Positions 37,113 to 38,841 of a stretch of 38,841 bases of DNA are shown piece by piece (the stretch's first letter is position 1; each line of letters opens with the position of its first letter). Origin of the DNA: Acinetobacter rongchengensis (GTDB lineage: Bacteria > Pseudomonadota > Gammaproteobacteria > Pseudomonadales > Moraxellaceae); NCBI RefSeq assembly GCF_003611475.1, contig NZ_RAXT01000030.1:1-38841 (forward strand). Direction: 5' to 3'. The notes beneath the pieces were generated by a model. The model was given only the letters and a program-made list of their open reading frames with translations. It was not told where the DNA came from and did no database searches. Made by a program: the position numbers and the translations under genes.

Positions 37113-38464
37113 TTTGCCTCTCCTTTTGCTTCTTGCAACACCGCATCAATCTGGTCTTGAATATTGCCAAGATAAGATTCGGGTTTAAAAATGTCTAAAA
37201 TCTGAGCTGTATTAAATAAAGCTTTCACTTGATCCAATTCAGCAATCACATCTTTTAAGTGCATACCTTTTGCAACTGCTGTTTTACACGCGTCCTCTAC
37301 CAGATGATGAGCTTGTAAACGTCCAATATGTGGCGCCAATGCCATCATCACCGCTTCTGCCATAATCAAGCCTTGAGTACATTCCAAATTACGTTGCATA
37401 TTTTCAGCATTGACTTGCATGCCTTTTAACACGTCTAAAGTCCGTTCTAAAGCACCCGCACATAGCTGGAAAATTTCAGGTAATGCCAACCATTCCGCAT
37501 GCCATCCACCTAGACTACGCTCATGTTCCTGCACCATGCTTTGATATAAACTCGACATCAGTACAGGCACACGATTGGCTGCTGCCAATACAGATGCGGC
37601 AGCGACAGGATTACGCTTATGCGGCATCGTCGATGAGCCACCACGACCTTTTGCAGTTGGTTCAAACACTTCAGCAATTTCAGTTTGCATCATCAACGAC
37701 CAGTCACGCGCCATTTTGCCCAAGCTACCTGTCACTATTGCGAGAACACTCGCCACTTCGACAATACGGTCTCGTTCACCATGCCAAGTACAGCTTGGAA
37801 CAGAAAGTTGTAACTGTGCTGCAAATGCCTGTACAACTGCTGTGCCTTGATTCTGTAATGATGCTAATGAACCCACAGCACCACCCAATTGAGCAGTAAA
37901 CACGCGCGATTTCATGGCTTCAATACGAACTAAATCACGATGAAATACAGAAGCCCAACGTGCTAATTTATGACCTAACGTAATCGGTAAACCTTGCTGC
38001 AACCATGTGCGTCCAATCATCACTTGTGAACGATACTGTTCAGCTTGAACCAAAGCTGTGCGATAACATTGTTGAATTAAAGCTTCAACATGTGTCATTG
38101 CTGCACGACATTGCAAAATACATGCGGTATCTAAAATATCTTGACTGGTTGCGCCCCAATGTACATAACGCGCAGCATCTTCATTGGCTTGTTTCACAAT
38201 TGCAGTGAATTGCTTCACAAAAGGAATCGCAATATTGCCCGCCAAACCTGTTGCAATCGCTAATGCATCAAAGTCAATCTGATCAAGTGCAGTTGCTGCA
38301 ATGTCTAAAATTGCTATTGCCGCAGATTCTGGAATGACACCAACCTTAGCCTGAGCTTGTGCCAAGGCAACTTCAGCCTCAATCATGTAAGACACCAACG
38401 CGCGATCACTGAAAATTTCAGTTACCTCGTTTTGGTAAAATAAGCTGGCATATAACTGGCTCAT
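37109..38464 (-). CDS. pcaB: 3-Carboxy-cis,cis-muconate cycloisomerase
   Basis: Cyclises 3-carboxy-cis,cis-muconate to 4-carboxymuconolactone. A member of the fumarase/aspartase superfamily with 451 residues, all helical; the superfamily signature GGSSTMPHKRNP is at 275-286, and the TSQD segment at 106-109. The length is normal for bacterial PcaB. AAGGA lies 8 nt before the ATG. It follows pcaF by 22 bp and overlaps pcaD by 4 bp. Confidence 0.96.
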   Translation of the reverse strand: MSQLYASLFYQNEVTEIFSDRALVSYMIEAEVALAQAQAKVGVIPESAAIAILDIAATALDQIDFDALAIATGLAGNIAIPFVKQFTAIVKQANEDAARYVHWGATSQDILDTACILQCRAAMTHVEALIQQCYRTALVQAEQYRSQVMIGRTWLQQGLPITLGHKLARWASVFHRDLVRIEAMKSRVFTAQLGGAVGSLASLQNQGTAVVQAFAAQLQLSVPSCTWHGERDRIVEVASVLAIVTGSLGKMARDWSLMMQTEIAEVFEPTAKGRGGSSTMPHKRNPVAAASVLAAANRVPVLMSSLYQSMVQEHERSLGGWHAEWLALPEIFQLCAGALERTLDVLKGMQVNAENMQRNLECTQGLIMAEAVMMALAPHIGRLQAHHLVEDACKTAVAKGMHLKDVIAELDQVKALFNTAQILDIFKPESYLGNIQDQIDAVLQEAKGEAK

Positions 38465-38486
38465 GATCGCTATCCTTAAATCTGCT

Positions 38487-38841
38487 TTAAACCCGTTGAA
38501 TAATCAAAGCAATGCCTTGACCAACCCCAATACACATCGAACATAGCGCATAGGTTCCACCCGTTTGCTCCAACTGATTCAAAGCCGTGGCCACCAAACG
38601 CGCACCCGATGCACCCAACGGATGACCAATCGCAATCGCACCACCATTCGGATTCACTTGCGTTGTATCATCCGCTAAGCCTAAATCACGAGTCACTGCC
38701 AAAGCTTGAGCGGCAAACGCTTCATTCAACTCAATCACATCCATCTGCTCAATGCTGAGATTGGCTTGTTTGAGTAACTTTTTAATTGCAGGCGCAGGCG
38801 CAAAACCCATAATACGTGGTTCAACACCCACCGCTGTAGAC
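38487..38841 (-). CDS. pcaF: 3-Oxoadipyl-CoA thiolase, C-terminal part
   Basis: The gene runs off the right edge; only about 118 C-terminal residues are here, with the frame open at 38841. It cleaves 3-oxoadipyl-CoA with CoA to succinyl-CoA and acetyl-CoA, the last step of the beta-ketoadipate pathway. Conserved thiolase parts are ELNEAFAAQAL, NPNGGAIAIGHPLGASGAR with the catalytic His, and CSMCIGVGQG with the catalytic Cys. The V in CIGVGQG is typical of PcaF/CatF rather than FadA. The position before pcaB decides for pcaF over catF. Confidence 0.93.
   Translation of the reverse strand, partial: STAVGVEPRIMGFAPAPAIKKLLKQANLSIEQMDVIELNEAFAAQALAVTRDLGLADDTTQVNPNGGAIAIGHPLGASGARLVATALNQLEQTGGTYALCSMCIGVGQGIALIIQRV

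Noticed and set aside
38487..38841. Calling the right-edge thiolase fadA or catF
   Set aside because: CIGVGQG and the position directly before pcaB fit pcaF. CatF is nearly identical in ADP1, so the sequence fragment alone could not decide, but the context does.

Overview
The window reads as chromosomal DNA of an Acinetobacter species. The base composition is AT-rich, and the right half reproduces the quinate/protocatechuate catabolic island known from Acinetobacter baylyi ADP1 (pcaF-pcaB-pcaD-pcaK-pcaC-pcaH-pcaG-quiB-quiC-quiX-quiA), with the vanillate cluster (vanP, vanK, vanA, vanB, vanR) beside it. The species cannot be fixed from this sequence alone.

Layout from left to right. 1-1000: a decayed IS1595/ISXO2-type transposase with its first catalytic Asp changed to Tyr and a frameshift in a run of T. 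1028-1117: tRNA-Ser(UGA), with promoter and terminator. 1216-4300: a FadH-type 2,4-dienoyl-CoA reductase and an unrecognised C-terminally membrane-anchored protein. 4377-9845: a lactate-use operon read leftwards (lldP-lldR-lldD-dld), with two almost identical operators about 104 bp apart flanking a good promoter and a 101-bp folded palindromic element before dld. 10623-15295: argG, a small membrane protein, a lipoprotein alpha/beta-hydrolase and the ubiquinone genes ubiC-ubiA. 15500-17160: glnA with a clear sigma-54 promoter and an NtrC-like site. 17326-18924: a two-gene operon for a small MglA/COG2229-like GTPase and a receiver-like partner of unknown function. 18937-20000: an AT-rich gene-poor stretch with the trace of a decayed coding region.

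20052-26041 is the vanillate module: outer-membrane porin (VanP), inner-membrane carrier (VanK), two-component O-demethylase (VanAB) and GntR regulator (VanR). The vanK/vanA intergenic region holds four copies of TGGATCCA, the core of the VanR operator known from Caulobacter. Vanillate demethylation gives protocatechuate. 26598 to the right end is the qui-pca operon, read leftwards. Quinate or shikimate is oxidised by a membrane PQQ enzyme (QuiA) and dehydrated by exported QuiB and QuiC, entering through porin QuiX. The resulting protocatechuate is taken up by PcaK, ring-cleaved by PcaHG and converted by PcaB, PcaC and PcaD to 3-oxoadipate, which is activated by enzymes outside the window and cleaved by PcaF. 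The van and qui modules therefore converge on one intermediate and sit side by side.

Most of the window is well-understood metabolism. The least explained parts are the GTPase/receiver-like pair, the gene-poor stretch next to it, the palindromic element in the lactate operon, and the regulatory architectures upstream of lldP, argG, glnA and vanA/vanK. All calls come from reading the sequence; no database search or computation was run.
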